A program made the translations under genes and the position numbers. Source: Sphingobacterium sp. SRCM116780 (GTDB lineage Bacteria > Bacteroidota > Bacteroidia > Sphingobacteriales > Sphingobacteriaceae). From it: a DNA stretch of 64,000 nucleotides. The stretch is taken from NCBI RefSeq assembly GCF_021442025.1, contig NZ_CP090446.1, positions 4,092,001 to 4,156,000 on the forward strand, read 5' to 3'. Numbering within the stretch: the stretch's first letter is position 1; every line of letters starts with the position of its first letter. Below are positions 9,470-18,249 of the stretch, in pieces. The notes beneath the pieces are model-generated. The model was not told the origin of the DNA, searched no databases, and saw only the letters and a program-made list of their open reading frames with translations.

Positions 9470-9593
9470 CTTGTTTTGCGTTTTTGTGAGTGATTTAATA
9501 AAAAAAACGAAAACATCTACTTACTTTTATCTCAAGTTATTTATTATTTATAATAGGTGAAAACTTCATTATCATCAATTTTTTAAATTAATT

Positions 9594-10808
9594 ATGAAAA
9601 AGCTATTTGCATTTCTTGCATTTACGAGTATTCTTTCATTCATTTCATGTGCTAGCAAATCAGCTATTATTGGTAATACCTCTAAGAATCAACCCGCTCA
9701 TGTCCTTACTGGAGCGGATCAATTATCGCGCTATTTACCAAAATTGAACGGTAAGAAGGTCGGTATAATGGGTAATCAAACTTCCATCGTAGGCGCATCT
9801 AAAGAGCATTTAGTTGACGTATTGTTGCGTGAAAAAGTAGATTTGAAATTTGCCTTTGCTCCTGAGCATGGCTTTCGCGGCGATGTAGAACGAGGGGAGA
9901 AATTTGCTAATGATGTAGATTCAAAAACGGGTCTTCCACTATATACGTTATATGGGGGCAATGAAAAGCAAGATTCCATTGTCAATTCAATTGATGTGAT
10001 GATTTTTGATTTGCAAGATGTTGGCGCTCGCTTTTACACATACATCACCTCCTTACATCGGGTAATGGAGTTGTGTGCAAAATATAATAAAAAATTAATC
10101 GTGTTGGATCGTCCTAATCCAAATGGAGATCAAGTTGATGGTCCTGTTCGTAAAGACGATAAATTCAAATCTGCTGTTTCTTGGCATAAAATAGCTATGG
10201 TGCATGGTTTGACAATTGGTGAATTAGCGAAAATGATTAATGGGGAAAAATGGTTAGCGGATGGAAAACAATGTGATGTAACGATCGTGCCTGTTCAAGG
10301 ATATAATCATAAGATGATGTATGATCTACCTGTTATTCCTTCTCCTAGCTTACCCAACCAACTTTCTGTTCGTTTGTATTTATCACTTTGTCTTTTTGAA
10401 GGAACGGATATTTCTGTGGGACGTGGAACAGACTGGCCATTTCAAATCATTGGTTATACAAATCCTGTATATGGATCATTCACATTCACTCCTGGAGATC
10501 GTCATGGGATGTCTAAACATGTTGAAGGTAAAGGAGCTATTAATTACGGTGTAGACTTGCGAAATATCGTTCCGGCTACCCATAAATTTACGTTAAGTTA
10601 CTTATTGGATTTCTATAATAAGACACCAGATAAATCAACGTTTTTTGCTAGACCAGAATTTTTTGATAAGCTGGCAGGGACTGATCAGCTAAGAAAACAG
10701 ATCATGGCAGGTGAAACAGAAGATCAAATCAGAGCTTCTTGGGCAGATGATTTAAAGGAATATAAACAGATGCGTAAAAAGTATTTATTATACCCTGATT
10801 TTGAATAA
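9594..10808 (+). CDS. namZ: Exo-beta-N-acetylmuramidase NamZ (DUF1343, GH171)
   Basis: Removes MurNAc from the non-reducing end of peptidoglycan fragments. The 404-residue protein has a lipoprotein leader (FISCASK, Cys about 19), and the DUF1343 signatures KVGIMGNQTSIVG, FAPEHGFRGDVERGE (about 83-97), DLQDVGARFYTYI, VLDRPNPNGDQVDGP, PVIPSPSLPN and SVGRGTDWPFQIIG. Length matches the family. Homologues YbbC of Bacillus subtilis and NamZ of Tannerella forsythia have this activity. It begins the operon with SusC/SusD pair 2 (52-nt gap), and murQ follows further down, which fits MurNAc release and use. Confidence 0.92.
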   Translation: MKKLFAFLAFTSILSFISCASKSAIIGNTSKNQPAHVLTGADQLSRYLPKLNGKKVGIMGNQTSIVGASKEHLVDVLLREKVDLKFAFAPEHGFRGDVERGEKFANDVDSKTGLPLYTLYGGNEKQDSIVNSIDVMIFDLQDVGARFYTYITSLHRVMELCAKYNKKLIVLDRPNPNGDQVDGPVRKDDKFKSAVSWHKIAMVHGLTIGELAKMINGEKWLADGKQCDVTIVPVQGYNHKMMYDLPVIPSPSLPNQLSVRLYLSLCLFEGTDISVGRGTDWPFQIIGYTNPVYGSFTFTPGDRHGMSKHVEGKGAINYGVDLRNIVPATHKFTLSYLLDFYNKTPDKSTFFARPEFFDKLAGTDQLRKQIMAGETEDQIRASWADDLKEYKQMRKKYLLYPDFE

Positions 10809-10860
10809 AGACAAATTAAACATTAATATAAAAATCATTTATTTTTTAACTCGATAATCA

Positions 10861-13800
10861 ATGAGAAAATTTATACTATTTTCTATTGCTTTTGGATTGG
10901 GTATTCCTTCTGAATCATTTTCCTTTGTGAAAAAGGAAGGAATTTTAAATAATCCTCAAGTAACACAATCGCTTTTAGCCTCCTCTAAAACTGCACTTCA
11001 GAATGCAGTTAAGGGTGTTGTGACAGGTCCTGAGGGCCCTATGGCTGAGGTAAGCGTAACCGTTGTAGGAGCGACTACTTCCACAAAGACTGATTCGAAA
11101 GGACAATTTACAATTAATGCCGCAGTTGGTAGTAAACTGAGATTCACATCTGTTGGGTATACGACAAAGGATGTTGTCGTAGTCTCGAATACAATGAATG
11201 TAAGCCTAGAATCAAGCAATGAATCTTTGGATGAGGTTGTTGTTGTTGGTTATGGTACACAAAAGAAAGGGAATTTAACGGGAGCTGTATCTTCAATTTC
11301 TGTTAAAGACAATTTGCAAGGAAGAGCTATTGCTGATGTGGGGCGTGGTATCCAAGGAACAACGCCAGGTTTAACTGTGGTTGTACCGAGTGGTGAAGTT
11401 GGTTCTGATCCTGTGATGAAAATCCGTGGTCAGATGGGATCTATCACAGGTGGATCAAGTCCATTGATCTTATTGGATAATGTGGAGATTCCAAGCATTC
11501 AATTGGTTAATCCTGCAGATGTGGAATCGATCTCTGTATTGAAAGATGCAGCAGCGGCTTCTATTTATGGTTCTAAAGCGGCTTTTGGTGTTGTATTGAT
11601 TACAACCAAAAAAGGTGCGCAGGGAGGTGAAAAATTTAATATCAATTATTCGAATAACTTCTCTTTTCAAAATTCGGCTGTAGACTATAATATGGGGGAT
11701 GTAAATGCCTTAAAATATTCATTGGAAGCTGCTGAACGTGTAGGGGAATCAGAAACGGGTGCTTTTTATAAAATCAACAGAGAAAGTTATCAAAGAGCAT
11801 TGGATTGGAAACAAAAATATGGAAATTCAATTGGGGCAGATGATCCTACCGTATATGGACGCGATTGGTATGTTAATCCTGCTGAGCCCACCAAAAAATA
11901 TGGGGTGAGAACCTATAATCCAGAAGATTATATGATCCGTAAAACAGCTCCAACTTCTCAGCACGATTTAAGTATCAATGGAACATCGGGTAAAACGAAT
12001 TACACGTTAAGCATGGGGTTATTGAATCAGTCTGGTATGATGAAACCTACCGACCACGATAAATTCAGTAGAGCAAATGCAGCATTGCGTTTATCATCAG
12101 AGATTAACAAATACCTAACCGTTCGTGGTGGTGCCATGGTTTCCAGAAGGAAGAAAGAATATCCATATACAACAAACTCAACAACTGCAGATCCATGGTT
12201 ATATCTTTACCGTTGGAGTTCCTTATATCCTATGGGACTGGATGAAAACGGCCACAAGATTCGCAGCCCATGGAGTGAAATTTCCTCGGCAAATACAGCG
12301 AGTTTCCAAAATAATTATATTAACCTGAACTTAGGTGCGACCGTTAATATCATGAAAAACTGGAAGGTCGATTTTGACTATACATTCTCTAATCAAGAAG
12401 AAATTACGACTCAGCCAGGTACGCGTTTTACTGCCGCAGATTCTTGGGTTGCTGGTGTTCCTCGTAAAAACACAGGAGGTAATCTGGTATATGTAAATGC
12501 TGACGGTCAAGTTGTAGATGCAGGTGCTGCAGGTGCTATGCCTGCTTACGACCTTAATTATTATACTTATACAGCTAATGGAGCGAATCCCGATCATTAC
12601 TTAAGGGCTTCAGGAGCTCGTCGGAATAATACAATTAATGCATTCACGACGTATAATTTAAATGTCAGTGATGACCATGAATTCAAGTTTATTGCGGGTA
12701 TCAATCGCGTGACATTGGATTATAATATGAACTCTTCGCAGACATTTAATTTGCTAGATATTGAAAATCCACAATTAGGTTTTGGTGTGAATACCGCAGC
12801 TCAACAGGCTAAAGGAGACGCGTCATGGGAAGCACAATTAGGTTATTTTGGTCGTGTTAATTATGCTTACAAAAACAAATATTTGGCGGAAGCAAATATC
12901 CGTTATGATGGTGCTTCGAAGTTTCCTACAGACTTAAAATGGCAATGGTTTCCATCCTTCTCAGCAGGTTGGGTAGCATCTGAAGAAAGTTTTATGGAAT
13001 GGGCTAAGCCTGCGTTGAATCAATTGAAGTTTAGAGGTTCTTGGGGTTCCATCGGAGATCAGACGGTTCCTCCAAGTTTATATACTTCCACAATGATTGG
13101 TGGAGATTTGGCTTGGTTAGGTAGTGATGGAAGTCGCCTGTACAGCATTGGAGCACCGTCTGCCGTTCGTGATGAATTGAAATGGCAAAAAATTGAAACG
13201 ACCGATTTTGGAGTGGATATGCGGATGTTCAAGAATAAATTTGGAATCGTGTTCGATTGGTACAGAAGAGATACCAAAAATATGATTGTTCCAAGTGGGG
13301 ATGTCAGTGCAACATTTGGTGCCCCTGCTCCACAAGGTAATTTTGGTGCATTGCGTACACAAGGTTATGAATTAGCGTTGGATTTCAATCATCGATTTGA
13401 GAATGGATTAGGTGTAAATTTAAGAGGAACATTCTCGGATGCAACGACAACGATCTTAAAATATACAGATACCAGAGTGTTAAGCAATTTCTATAATGGA
13501 AAAAAAGTAGGAGAGATCTGGGGGTATCGTACTGATAGGCTATACCAAGCAGGAGATTTTGAATATGGAGCTGACGGTAAATTGGTGACAACAACTGTCG
13601 AGGGTAAGGTGATGAATAAACTGAGCGATCCGAATGCTGCATACAATACATTCCCGACAAATAGTAACTTTAGATTTGGTCCTGGTGATGTTAAATTTGC
13701 TGACTTGAATGGTGATGGACAGATTAATTCAGGTGCAGGTACAGTTGATGATCATGGTGATTTAGAGCTTATTGGTAATGAAACGCCTCGTTATGAATAT

Positions 13801-14319
13801 GGATTCCGTTTAGGATTAGACTATAAAGGAGTTGATTTTTCAGCATTCTTCCAGGGTGTAGGAAAACGTCAAATATGGGGAAATGGTTTCTTAACGATCC
13901 CTGGGTATAATGCTTCAGATGGTGCAATGCCATCCGCTATTGCAGATAATTTCTGGTCAGCTGATAATTTGGAAGCTTTCTATCCACGGGCGTACAATAA
14001 TGCAGCAAGTAATGATGCTAACAATATGGTGAAACAATCACGTTATTTATTGGATATGTCCTATTTGCGTGTTAAAAATATCACATTGGGGTATACATTA
14101 CCAGCTTCATTCGTGAATAAAGCTTTTATTAAGTCTGCCAGAGTATATACATCACTTGAAAACTTCTTTACATTTGATCATTTGAATGGATTGCCTGTAG
14201 ATCCAGAAGCAATTAATGGTTTCTCTATCTTTAATGATACAAACTATAATTCAGGTAGAACAGGTGTTGGTACACCTATGTTTAAATCCGTTTCTTTTGG
14301 TGTTCAAGTTAATTTTTAA
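10861..14319 (+). CDS. SusC/RagA-family TonB-dependent outer-membrane transporter (pair 2)
   Basis: 1152-residue TonB-dependent transporter. After an N-terminal leader there is a carboxypeptidase-D-like domain (KGVVTGPEGPMAEVSVTVVG, about 52-71), a TonB-box region LDEVVVVGYGTQKKG, the plug domain (PLILLDNVEIPS, SVLKDAAAASIYGSKAA) and a long barrel ending FGVQVNF. It is longer than pair 1 and not closely similar to it, so the two probably take different ligands. Position after namZ and before murQ suggests uptake of muropeptide or glycan fragments; this is inference. The SusD partner begins 11 nt after the stop. Confidence 0.95.
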   Translation: MRKFILFSIAFGLGIPSESFSFVKKEGILNNPQVTQSLLASSKTALQNAVKGVVTGPEGPMAEVSVTVVGATTSTKTDSKGQFTINAAVGSKLRFTSVGYTTKDVVVVSNTMNVSLESSNESLDEVVVVGYGTQKKGNLTGAVSSISVKDNLQGRAIADVGRGIQGTTPGLTVVVPSGEVGSDPVMKIRGQMGSITGGSSPLILLDNVEIPSIQLVNPADVESISVLKDAAAASIYGSKAAFGVVLITTKKGAQGGEKFNINYSNNFSFQNSAVDYNMGDVNALKYSLEAAERVGESETGAFYKINRESYQRALDWKQKYGNSIGADDPTVYGRDWYVNPAEPTKKYGVRTYNPEDYMIRKTAPTSQHDLSINGTSGKTNYTLSMGLLNQSGMMKPTDHDKFSRANAALRLSSEINKYLTVRGGAMVSRRKKEYPYTTNSTTADPWLYLYRWSSLYPMGLDENGHKIRSPWSEISSANTASFQNNYINLNLGATVNIMKNWKVDFDYTFSNQEEITTQPGTRFTAADSWVAGVPRKNTGGNLVYVNADGQVVDAGAAGAMPAYDLNYYTYTANGANPDHYLRASGARRNNTINAFTTYNLNVSDDHEFKFIAGINRVTLDYNMNSSQTFNLLDIENPQLGFGVNTAAQQAKGDASWEAQLGYFGRVNYAYKNKYLAEANIRYDGASKFPTDLKWQWFPSFSAGWVASEESFMEWAKPALNQLKFRGSWGSIGDQTVPPSLYTSTMIGGDLAWLGSDGSRLYSIGAPSAVRDELKWQKIETTDFGVDMRMFKNKFGIVFDWYRRDTKNMIVPSGDVSATFGAPAPQGNFGALRTQGYELALDFNHRFENGLGVNLRGTFSDATTTILKYTDTRVLSNFYNGKKVGEIWGYRTDRLYQAGDFEYGADGKLVTTTVEGKVMNKLSDPNAAYNTFPTNSNFRFGPGDVKFADLNGDGQINSGAGTVDDHGDLELIGNETPRYEYGFRLGLDYKGVDFSAFFQGVGKRQIWGNGFLTIPGYNASDGAMPSAIADNFWSADNLEAFYPRAYNNAASNDANNMVKQSRYLLDMSYLRVKNITLGYTLPASFVNKAFIKSARVYTSLENFFTFDHLNGLPVDPEAINGFSIFNDTNYNSGRTGVGTPMFKSVSFGVQVNF

Positions 14320-14330
14320 AATTTACGACA

Positions 14331-16190
14331 ATGAAATTTACAAAAAAAATAGTATTTCTGGCTTTAGGGGCTGCTCTGGTGCTATCATCGTGTAATAAAG
14401 ATGTGCTAGATCGCAATCAACTAACAAGTCTAGAAGATGAAAAAGGTTGGGGGAATGAATTAGCCCTGCGCTTATATGCAAATGGATTTTATCCGAATTA
14501 CTTTACAGGTTATAATACTGGTTTTGCAACTGCATTTGCGCCAGTAACAGGATATAATTTTTCCGATGACTTAACAAAAAAGAATATCCAGGATAACTTT
14601 GAAAATTCTGTTCCCACTTCACGGAAAAATCAATACTCAAGCACAATTGCATTGATGGAAACACCTGATATGTTAAGACAATATTCGGGGCCTACCTGGA
14701 GTTTTACTTATGTACGGAGAGCCAATATTTTTATTGATCGAATAGAAAATAAGACAAAACCAAATATTAATGATGAAACTTATCGTCATTGGACAGCTGT
14801 GGCTCGATTCTTCAGAGGTTTTGAATATAGTCGTTTAGTAGAAGTGTTTGGAGATGTTCCTTACTTTGATAAGGAGCTGAAAGATACCGATGTTGAATTG
14901 ATGTATAAAGATCGCGATAGCCGTGCTGTTGTGATGGATCATGTATACGATGATTTTCAGTATGTTTTGGATAATATGCGTGCCAATGATGGTAAACAGT
15001 ATCTGAATAAATATGTTGCGGCATCTTTTATTTCGCGTTTGATGCTGTTTGAAGGATCATATCTGTACTACCATAATTTGGACAAAGATCGCGCAAAGAA
15101 ATATTTGGAAATGGCTCAAAAGGCAGCGGAAGTTGTGATGAATTCGGGTAGTTATAGCTTTACAAGTGATTTCAAAAGTTTATTTGCTTCAGAAGATTTA
15201 AGTAGCAATAAGGAGGTTATTTTATATAGAGCCTATGACAGTGGTAAAAGTGCTACCCACAGTGTAGGTTCATATAGTAATGGTACAGAAGGACAGGGAA
15301 ATGCGGCGAACCTAATGTTGGTGAAATCATTTATCTGTAATGATGGACAACCTTTTCAAAGCTCATCTGTAGCAAATGCAAATAGTTTTAGTCTTAAAGA
15401 TTTAGCGTTAACTCGTGATCCACGATTTGAAGCTACATTTTATGAAAAACCGTTAACGTCGTCTTCTACCTTGTTTTATGCATTTAAGTTTGCATCTCGC
15501 GAAGCACTGTCTTATTTAGGAAAAACATATCCAGCGGCTTGGTCATCCAATACCAATACTTCTGATGCTCCTGTCATTCGTTTAGCTGAGGTGGTGTTAA
15601 ACTGGATTGAGGCAAAACAAATTTTAGTGGAAGGTTTTGGTGCTGCGGCCGTAACACAAGGCGATGTGGATAAATCGATCAATGCCATCCGTAATCGTCC
15701 ATTGGATGCCGTTGCTACTGCTAAGGGCGTGAAGAAAACAGCTCCTTTGATGCTGGGGGCTATTGCGAATGATCCTGCTAGAGATGCTGATGTTTCGGCG
15801 TTAATGTGGGAAATCCGTCGTGAGCGTAGAATGGAATTTGTGTTTGAAGGGTTGAGATTGTTGGATATCAAGCGCTGGAAGAAATTGAATTACATGGATT
15901 TTAGCAAGAATAATGATTACTTCTTGGGCCCATGGATTAATGCTGCACAAGATATACCTGCATTATTGAATGCAAGTAAGAAAAATTTGTTGAAAGTTGT
16001 AGATGCTAATGGTAATACCATAACTTATGATGGTACAAATGGCGATCAGATCGTAGGTTTCTACCGCGTAGAAGATGTTCAAAATCGTGAACCTTTTACC
16101 GATCGTTCTTATATGTCTCCTGTTGGACTAGAGCAGGTGAATGAATATAGTGCAAAAGGATATAAGCTAAGTCAAACAAAAGGTTGGTAA
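14331..16190 (+). CDS. SusD/RagB-family nutrient-binding lipoprotein (pair 2)
   Basis: 619-residue surface lipoprotein partner of the preceding SusC. Lipobox LVLSSCNKD with Cys about 21, then the usual DVLDRNQLTSLEDEKGW start. Inside are the helical SusD features (AVARFFRGFEYSRLVEVFGD; RLAEVVLNWIEAKQ) and near the C terminus the family hallmark WEIRRERRMEFVFEGLRLLD followed by IKRWKK. A strong terminator follows, so namZ-SusC-SusD appears to be one transcription unit. Confidence 0.93.
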   Translation: MKFTKKIVFLALGAALVLSSCNKDVLDRNQLTSLEDEKGWGNELALRLYANGFYPNYFTGYNTGFATAFAPVTGYNFSDDLTKKNIQDNFENSVPTSRKNQYSSTIALMETPDMLRQYSGPTWSFTYVRRANIFIDRIENKTKPNINDETYRHWTAVARFFRGFEYSRLVEVFGDVPYFDKELKDTDVELMYKDRDSRAVVMDHVYDDFQYVLDNMRANDGKQYLNKYVAASFISRLMLFEGSYLYYHNLDKDRAKKYLEMAQKAAEVVMNSGSYSFTSDFKSLFASEDLSSNKEVILYRAYDSGKSATHSVGSYSNGTEGQGNAANLMLVKSFICNDGQPFQSSSVANANSFSLKDLALTRDPRFEATFYEKPLTSSSTLFYAFKFASREALSYLGKTYPAAWSSNTNTSDAPVIRLAEVVLNWIEAKQILVEGFGAAAVTQGDVDKSINAIRNRPLDAVATAKGVKKTAPLMLGAIANDPARDADVSALMWEIRRERRMEFVFEGLRLLDIKRWKKLNYMDFSKNNDYFLGPWINAAQDIPALLNASKKNLLKVVDANGNTITYDGTNGDQIVGFYRVEDVQNREPFTDRSYMSPVGLEQVNEYSAKGYKLSQTKGW

Positions 16191-16216
16191 TCAAATCAAT
16201 GACCTAATTAATTAAA

Positions 16217-16250
16217 TAAAACGAGCCATCTATTTAGGTGGCTCGTTTTT
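16217..16250 (+). terminator. Intrinsic terminator after SusC/SusD pair 2
   Basis: Thirteen-bp stem (16218-16230 with 16237-16249, one G-T pair), 6-nt loop, and a run of five T residues. Confidence 0.85.
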
Positions 16251-16373
16251 GTATAGACGAGTTAGGTGCATTGATTTTAATTTGCTTGTTTGCTTTTAAA
16301 ATATATATAAAATTGCACAAACATGCATTATTTATATTTTTTTCAAGTATATTTACGATACGATTTAATTCCT

Positions 16374-18230
16374 ATGATGATAAAAAGAACCTACTTGATT
16401 ATTATTGCGCTGATTTTTGCTTTTAGCATTTCAAAAGGGCAATCTTTCAAATTTGCACATGTGACAGATACACATGTTGGTAGTGGTACTGGAGCAGACG
16501 ATTTACGACGAACGGTTAAGGATCTCAACACATTACAAGGTATTGATTTTGTTATTTTATCGGGTGATATCACAGAATTTGGTGCGGATCATGAGTTAAA
16601 ATTGGCAAAACAGATATTGGATAGCCTGCAATTACCTTGGTATGTCATTCCAGGTAATCATGATGGTAATTGGTCTGAAAATGGGGCAAATACGTTTCGT
16701 CGTGTTTTTGGAGGGGAAACGTTCTTTTTTAAACATAAAGGATTCATGTTTCTGGGGACAAACTCAGGACCTAATATGCGCATGAGTCCAGGACAAATCC
16801 CTAGAGAAAATTTAGTGTGGATGGATTCTATATTTAATGCCAATCCAGATAAAAATACCCCTTTAATCTATATCAATCATTATCCTCAGGACTCTTCTTT
16901 AAATAATTGGTTTGAAGCGTTGGATCGTGTGAAAACAAGAAATGTGCAATTGGCATTGTGTGGACATGGTCATACAAATAAAATGTACAATTGGGAAGGC
17001 ATTCCTGGTGTAATGGGAAGATCTAATTTGCGTGCTAATAAAGAGTTTGGGGGCTATAATATTGTAACAATAGATTCGGATAAAGCAACCTATCAAGAAA
17101 GACTAGCAAATGGGACAAACTTAAACCCTTGGGCTGTTATACCGTTGAAAAATCATCATTTTGAATCGGACAAAGGAAGCTATCCTAGACCTAATTATGC
17201 TGTCAATAAAAAATATGCAAACCTTGTTTCGGAAACTTGGGCATTTCAAGATGCTAGTGATATTGGAGCAGGAATGGCTCTTTATCGCGATTTAGTTATT
17301 ACCGCAAATACTTCAGGAGATATTTTTGCTTTAGATAGTAAGACGGGTAAGAAGAAGTGGTCATTCAAAACAGGGGGTAAAGTTTATTCAACCCCAGCAG
17401 TGAGTAATGGTATCGTTGTGGCTGGTTCTTCGGATCATTATATTTATGGTCTAAATGCAGAAAATGGTGCATTAAAATGGAAAATTGCCACGGAGAAAGC
17501 CGTACTTGGTTCTCCTTTAATTCATAACAATACTGTTTATATCGGTGGATCTGATGGTGTTTTTAGAGCTTTAAATGTGACTACTGGACAGCAAAAGTGG
17601 GATTTTAAAAATGTGAAAGGTTATGTGTCTACTTTGCCAACGTTTTATAAGGGTCTGATCATTTTTGGATCATGGGGTAATGGATTTTATGCATTAAATG
17701 CCAAAACGGGCGCCTTAGTATGGGAATGGAATAATGGACAATCGAATCGCATGTTTTCTGCAGCAGCTTGTTACCCAGTTGCGGTAAATAATAGAGTTTT
17801 TGTTGTTGCTCCAGATCGTTTCATGACAGCTTTAGATGCTAAAGATGGACGGGTTATTTGGCGAGAAAAAAGAGATACGATTCGAGTGCGAGAATCTATG
17901 GGTTTATCTTTAGATCATAAATATGTTTATGTGAAAACAATGGATGGTGATTTGTTGGGAGTTTCAGCACGAGAGAATCATATGGAAATCTCCTGGAAAT
18001 CTACATTGAAACTTCCTTATGAATTAACGCCTTCGGCTATCAGCACAAATGGTAAGGTTGTTTTTGTGCCAAGTCATTCAGGGCTCTTATCAGCTGTAGA
18101 TGCTAAATCTGGCCGTTTATTATGGCAGTATAAAATTTCAAATGGGATGATTAACCCGCTGTTAGTTGTCGGAAAAAATGGATTAATCTGTAGTACAATG
18201 GATGGGAAAATAGTTAAGTTGAAATTTTAG
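16374..18230 (+). CDS. Secreted metallophosphoesterase fused to a PQQ-like beta-propeller
   Basis: Two-domain exported protein of 618 residues. Start at 16374 (or the ATG at 16377) gives a signal peptide ending SKGQ; an upstream ATG at 16323 only adds a non-leader extension. The first half is a calcineurin-like phosphoesterase with all metal motifs: HVTDTHVG, SGDITEFG, PGNHDGNW, INHYP and GHGHTN. The second half (about 310-618) has repeated PQQ-propeller blades of the type LDSKTGKKKWSFKTGG and LNAENGALKWKIA, lacking dehydrogenase features, so it is more likely a binding platform. It starts a run of closely spaced genes through the symporter. The phosphoester substrate is unknown. Confidence 0.88.
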   Translation: MMIKRTYLIIIALIFAFSISKGQSFKFAHVTDTHVGSGTGADDLRRTVKDLNTLQGIDFVILSGDITEFGADHELKLAKQILDSLQLPWYVIPGNHDGNWSENGANTFRRVFGGETFFFKHKGFMFLGTNSGPNMRMSPGQIPRENLVWMDSIFNANPDKNTPLIYINHYPQDSSLNNWFEALDRVKTRNVQLALCGHGHTNKMYNWEGIPGVMGRSNLRANKEFGGYNIVTIDSDKATYQERLANGTNLNPWAVIPLKNHHFESDKGSYPRPNYAVNKKYANLVSETWAFQDASDIGAGMALYRDLVITANTSGDIFALDSKTGKKKWSFKTGGKVYSTPAVSNGIVVAGSSDHYIYGLNAENGALKWKIATEKAVLGSPLIHNNTVYIGGSDGVFRALNVTTGQQKWDFKNVKGYVSTLPTFYKGLIIFGSWGNGFYALNAKTGALVWEWNNGQSNRMFSAAACYPVAVNNRVFVVAPDRFMTALDAKDGRVIWREKRDTIRVRESMGLSLDHKYVYVKTMDGDLLGVSARENHMEISWKSTLKLPYELTPSAISTNGKVVFVPSHSGLLSAVDAKSGRLLWQYKISNGMINPLLVVGKNGLICSTMDGKIVKLKF

Positions 18231-18249
18231 ATTATAAATAATCTTAATT

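Larger units (their letters stand above)
9121..9593. other. AT-rich leader region of the NamZ operon
   Basis: After the terminator at 9141 there are about 420 bp of very AT-rich DNA with no gene and no perfect TAnnTTTG box. The only standout is a 12-bp palindrome at 9458 with a half copy near 9485. The operon promoter must lie here but could not be placed. Confidence 0.6.
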
